Source of the DNA: Valencia hispanica
Taxonomy: Eukaryota; Chordata; Actinopteri; Cyprinodontiformes; Valenciidae
Reading direction: 5' to 3'
DNA: 64,000 bases
Assembly (NCBI GenBank): GCA_963556495.2
Contig: OY747704.1
Location: 42,191,001 to 42,255,000, forward strand
Below the pieces are notes generated by a model that searched no databases, was not told where the DNA came from, and saw only the letters and a program-made list of their open reading frames with translations. The translations under genes and the position numbers were made by a program. The first letter of the stretch is position 1; every line of letters begins with the position of its first letter. Shown one piece after another: positions 60,156 to 64,000 of this stretch.

Positions 60156-60454
60156 CAGTGTTTCCCACAGATTTGAAAGCAAAGTGTGGTGGTCGGCCGG
60201 GGACTTGGTGTGCACGGAGGGGAGGGGCTGTGTGTGTGTGTGTGAGTGAGTGAGTGAGAGAGAGAGAGAAGGAAAAGGAAATGCAGCTGAACGAATACGC
60301 TGCGTGTTTTAAATAGCGTAAAAAAGAAAAAGGAAACCCAATATTTGACGGTCGGTGTTGGTTTTTTATTTTTTTTGGTCGGTGTTGAATCTTTGGTGGT
60401 GGGGTTTAATCTGTGGCGCACTGCCACAGATTCGTCTATGTGTGGGAAACATTG
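60156..60454. mobile_element. hAT-like MITE (299 bp) with microsatellite inside
   Basis: The left end CAGTGTTTCCCACAGATTTG and the reverse complement of the right end, CAATGTTTCCCACACATAGA, pair over the first 14 bases with one mismatch. ATGTC stands outside both ends, but a full 8-bp duplication is not visible. It contains a GT/GAGT/GA repeat at 60229-60270. CAGTGTTTCCC ends are common in fish hAT MITEs. Confidence 0.65.
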
Positions 60455-60642
60455 ATGTCACAGTGTCAAAGGATGTTTTCACTGGTTTCCTCGCTCAGGA
60501 GGCTAAAGACGTTCCCTCTATCACTCCGTCAGAAGTGGACATTTCCCACTCGGTGGGGGGGGTGAGCTCCCAACACACGGGGAACAGAATATTTCAGCAG
60601 AACAGATTTTTGCACAAGACATCGTTGCACGCCATCTTTCAG

Positions 60643-60935
60643 TGAGGTACTACCTGCCCCATACAATACAAATAAATATATAATACTGAACATTTTGAAT
60701 GAAAGTCAATTCAGAAAATTACAAAATAAAAATACCATTGAAATTTTTATTAATATAAACCTTCAATACCATTTCATTGAGGTACTACCTGCCCCGTACA
60801 ATACATGCTACTTTGGGGGCATTGGAAAAAAATATATAATACTGAATATTTTCAATGAAAGTCTTTTCAGAAAATAACAAAATAAAAATACCATTGAAAT
60901 TTTAATTAATATAAACCTTCAATACCATTTCATTT
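60643..60935. repeat. 135-bp tandem duplication
   Basis: 'tgaggtactacctgcccc' at 60643 returns at 60778, and both copies continue through 'aaaataccattgaaatttt' to 'aaccttcaataccatttcat'. The second copy has an extra 'tgctactttgggggcattgg' segment. Otherwise the two are about 90% alike by eye, so the duplication is fairly recent. Confidence 0.85.
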
Positions 60936-61077
60936 TAATTTGAACCCATTTTTTTTTGCTTTTCAATATTTCGATAAAAACTTGACTTTCGTTTTCAGCT
61001 TACATATTTTCAGTTTCAAATATTTCTTTCAAATGCACAAACATTATGGCCCTGATTTAACTCCATATTGTTGCCCC

Positions 61078-61595
61078 CTTGGTGCGGTTTGTTTGTGTAG
61101 ATGTGAACACAGCAATCGCACAAGAGTGCGGACCAAAACAACCATACCAAGACTACCTAGAAACGAACTGTAGACTACTTTTGGTGTAAGCAACCATCGG
61201 ATACGGCTATCAGCAGTACGCTGCAAGCTATGAGCGAAACGCCTTCCCGTTGTCAGGTGTGTGTTGCATTGTGGGATGTGGTAGTGTAAAGAAACTAATA
61301 AACACTGTTTGTTGGAAATTACAAAGCCCTATGCAACCTTCAAGACAGGTTTGTAAAATTATTCAGTATATGTCTCAGATAATTTTGCTTATAATTGTAC
61401 CCAGAAACACGGCAATAATATGATACTCTGTATTTTCTACTACGAAGCACAACATCTGCTTCTGTATTTACATGTGATACTCCCACCCCAGGCACATCTG
61501 ACCAATGAACAGACTCAACAAAAAAGTTAAACTCAACAGCTGATTCAGACCAAAGTAAAAAAACTATAGATGTGAAAACGCCCATAAAGGACCTA
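61078..61595. mobile_element. Harbinger-like MITE fragment
   Basis: 'cttggtgcggtttgtttgtg' and 'gtgcggaccaaaacaaccat' echo the subterminal 'ggtgcggttcgc' and 'ggaccaaac' wording of the Harbinger elements at 34941-36346. 'catcggatacggctatcagc' and 'gcattgtgggatgtgg' occupy the place where the SANT exon lies in element 1. No perfect terminal pair was found. Confidence 0.4.
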
Positions 61596-61610
61596 TAGTT
61601 TACATTAGGA

Positions 61611-61998
61611 ATGTGTATCAGCAAGAATGTGGTGATACGATATGTATCACGATAGAGTGGGGACAATACGATATATTGTGATACTGAGTAAGACTATATA
61701 TTGAAAGTTTTAAAACTTAATGTAACTGTAGAAAAACTGTCACAGCATTCTAAACTCTCCGTCCTGTTTCATACTTTAACACATACAGTTTTATTGTTAG
61801 ATCTAGTTGATCCACGGGAACAAAGAAGGTGAAAACAGCCACCAACTAGCGGTCATACTTTGAACTTTATTGCAAAAATTGCTGTCATAGTTCCGTTCAA
61901 ATTCTGAAAAATGAAATAAAAATAAAAATCGATACATTGCTTTTGAATATTGATACAATATCGTGACATAAAATATTGCGCATCACAACATCTTAGAG
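61611..61998 (-). mobile_element. MITE family 'T', inverted copy
   Basis: Inverted relative to 49967-50334. It shares (inverted) 'ctgtcacagcattctaaact', 'ttttattgttagatctagtt' and 'cgggaacaaagaaggtgaaa', then 'gaatattgatacaatatcgt'. The outer 'taggaatgtgtatcagc' gives one end. Confidence 0.65.
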
Positions 61999-63115
61999 AT
62001 CCAATGGAAATGTCATGTTATGGTTGTAAAGCCATCTTTGAAACAGAATAAAACAAAAAAACAGCTGCCACAGGATCTTGAAGTGGACCATAAACATGTT
62101 GATTTGAAACTTTTTTTTGTCTTTTTCGCTAGAGAAAAGGTTTTGAATCATTTGACGTAAAACAACACAAACTCTCTGGTGTCTTAGAAGTTGAAGGAAC
62201 ACTTCTGTAAAACCAGTAGAGAAGTGTGTTATTTCTACTAGTGCTGCTCACCAGTACAGAGTGTTCAAGTTGAAGAGGGCTCTGCATAGTCAATCAAAAC
62301 AGAATTCATTCTCAACCTGCACCCAGATGCATTGTGCTTTAGACCACAGAGCCCTTCACAATACATTACTGTGGTACACAATGCTTTTGGGAAGGAAAGA
62401 TAAATAATGGTTTATTCATTTGCTTTAATTTTGTCGACTTTAACAGCATAGTGCAGGTTAGAAAGAGGTCCCTGAACAAATGGAGTGGAAGTTCAGAGAC
62501 ATAGATGCTTGTTCAACCAAGTTAAGTGGTGGTTGTAAAAATCCTGGCTTTGCTTGCAGCCATATCAGCTTCTCTTCCTCTGATAGCTCCTGTTTTTCAT
62601 CAGGAGTAAATTACATGCATTTGACATTTAAAAACAGTAAATGGACTCAGATAAAACAGTGAACTGGGGTCATTTTTAGGGCATAAATGTATCGGAAATT
62701 TCATTAGCACATGAATAGCTCCAGAAGGATTTTGACGGGTTGTGAGATACAAGAATGGCCACCTCTTAGGATTACATCAGTCCACCTACTGTGTGGATAT
62801 GTGGGAACTACATGGAAATCATCTTGAAATGGCTCTTCATAAAACAGCTATTTAAGGAGGGTTGTTTTAAACAAGGATAATAAGATGTTAAACATGCTTG
62901 TTGTTTGTGTTCATTAATAGGATCTGTGCTGTTTCTTATCAGGCTGATTCTTAGAATAGTTATTTCAGTCATTTGAATCTTTTGCAAACCCGTTTTTTTT
63001 ACAAAACAGAGGCTTGTAGAATTTTTACCACCAGTGACCACTTTTCTGTTTCTGGAAGTCTTCTCATGCTCCATCCTAGACCAGAATAAACAGTATAGAT
63101 GTTGAGATGGTGGAA
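61999..63115. other. No gene seen
   Basis: No recognised exon or element. The open frames at 62480-62662 and 62808-63143 have no domain or splice context. Confidence 0.5.
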
Positions 63116-63760
63116 GAATATGAATAGAATAGAATAGAAACATACTTTACTGTCCCACGGAGGGGGAAATCAGGTGCAAAGTGATTCACAAGAAAATATA
63201 AAAAACGGAATTAAAAATAATCTGTACAGTAAGGACAAAATGCAACACTAAAATACTGTGCAGTTATTAAAAAAAAATATGGCATACTCGAATCCAAGAA
63301 ATGTGAGAACTGAGCAGGATAATTTCATAAATATTTACAGGATGTGAATGATGGTATTTTTGCATTAAAGACTATTTACATGAAGTTAAAAATAGAAACT
63401 ACAAACAGAGATGTCCAATAACAGCAGAGATGTTATTTGAGATGAGAAAAACTGTGCAAATAACGGCAGGGAAGTAAACGTTATTAAGTTTATTGTGAGC
63501 AGTGATGGTTATTAAGTCCTCAAGCTGCTGGGAGGAAGGACCTATGATAACACTCCTTTGTGCAACCTAGGATGCTGAAGGAGCTCTCCAGTTCAGCAAT
63601 TGCTTCATGCGTGGGGTAGGAGACAGTGTCCAACAATTATGTTATTTTAGCTAGAGTTCTTCTGTCCCCCACCACCTGTACTGGGTCTAGGGAGCATCCT
63701 ATCACAGAGCTGGCTTTCCTGATGAGCTTATCTAGTCTTTTCCTCTCGGGTACAGGTAAT
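63116..63760 (-). mobile_element. LINE 3' end with (TATTC)n tail
   Basis: On the minus strand the sequence ends 'ggacagtaaagtatgtttct' followed by (ATTCT)n at 63116-63140, the way many fish LINEs terminate. Its coding tail lies at 63520-63755. The element is 5'-truncated. Confidence 0.6.
63520..63755 (-). pseudogene. LINE ORF C-terminal fragment
   Basis: The minus strand reads KRLDKLIRKASSVIGCSLDP, VQVVGDRRTLAKI, stop, LLDTVSYPTHEAIAELESSF, SILGCTKECYHRSFLPAA. The pattern (KLxxKASSVxGCxLDPVxxVGxRRxLAK, LDxxSHPxH, RSFLPAA) is the familiar C terminus of a fish LINE protein, with at least two stops. The clade is not assigned. Confidence 0.6.
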
Positions 63761-63819
63761 AAGATGAAATTTCATGCTAACTTGGAAGCAGTCTTTAAGA
63801 ATCAGTTGTAATATGTTCT

Positions 63820-63952
63820 ATCATCCTGCGATGGACTGGCGACCTGTCCAGGTTGTACCCCGCCTCTCACCCCATGACTGCTGGAGATGGGCACCAGTCC
63901 CCCCTGCAACCCTCCATAGGATGGACGGGTACAGAAAATGGATGGATGGATG
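63820..63952 (+). mobile_element. Short retroelement 3' end with (GGAT)n tail
   Basis: 'gcgatggactggcgacctgt', 'ccaggttgtaccccgcctct' and 'gtacagaaaatggatggatg' form a very common fish retroelement tail ending in ATGG units. It is close in style to the Rex3 tail, but without coding sequence. It may be a SINE-like or RTE-derived fragment. Confidence 0.6.
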
Positions 63953-64000
63953 TTCTATCATTGCCTGGTTTAAAAGTATCATAATTAAGGATTCTACAAA

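Overview
The window reads as teleost fish genomic DNA, and almost everything recognisable in it is transposable element. Evidence for a fish: a Rex3-type (RTE clade) LINE ending in GATG repeats, an L2-type LINE, Tc1 elements of the IR/DR architecture, several ZBED/BED-finger hAT remnants, Harbinger-type MITEs with 'ggtgctttcacacc' ends, and a tRNA-derived SINE. I found no exon that I can assign to an ordinary host protein and no true tRNA, rRNA or CRISPR. The DNA is most likely intergenic or inside a very long intron. The species cannot be named from this sequence.

Layout. 0-13 kb: two related hAT deletion derivatives (773-1738 and 11780-12769), each keeping a hAT C-terminal dimerisation segment; a lone BED zinc-finger exon (6163-6384); a 940-bp hAT MITE with a perfect 8-bp target duplication; and a hAT-like fold-back element (10315-11770) built around a ~350-bp-arm inverted duplication of its own promoter and first exon. 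13-26 kb: mostly unannotatable AT-rich DNA, a decayed Tc1 element (18025-19441), one hAT MITE carrying a LINE fragment, and a TTAA-flanked MITE. 26.9-30.3 kb: Rex3 copy 1 split by a 2.0-kb hAT element. 34.4-40.0 kb: a dense MITE cluster (two back-to-back Harbinger elements, three hAT elements with 8-bp duplications, and an L2 LINE inside the last). 42.5-44.2 kb: Rex3 copy 2, which carries a 326-bp piece of the same hAT element that splits copy 1. 49-50.8 kb: TTAA fold-back MITE, another MITE, a SINE and a hAT end.

51.4-57.9 kb is the most gene-like part. On the minus strand I could trace nine exon-like blocks (51387-56515) with splice signals. They encode a zinc-ribbon and DxRxDSPG / DVWH-type protein resembling the THAP-associated Kolobok-type transposase family of fish. 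It contains a stop and several frameshifts. A nearly intact Tc1 element (53343-54953; transposase with DD34E and one premature stop) sits in one of its introns. Just upstream lies a ZBED-type hAT transposase remnant with four in-frame stops (56885-57665). 57.9-64 kb: further MITEs, a 135-bp tandem duplication, and the 3' part of a minus-strand LINE.

The genes do not form a cooperating system. The main story is the order of nested insertions and one sharp patch of sequence identity between the two Rex3 copies that suggests template switching or gene conversion. Coordinates of TE ends are read by eye. They are firm where a target duplication is quoted and approximate otherwise.
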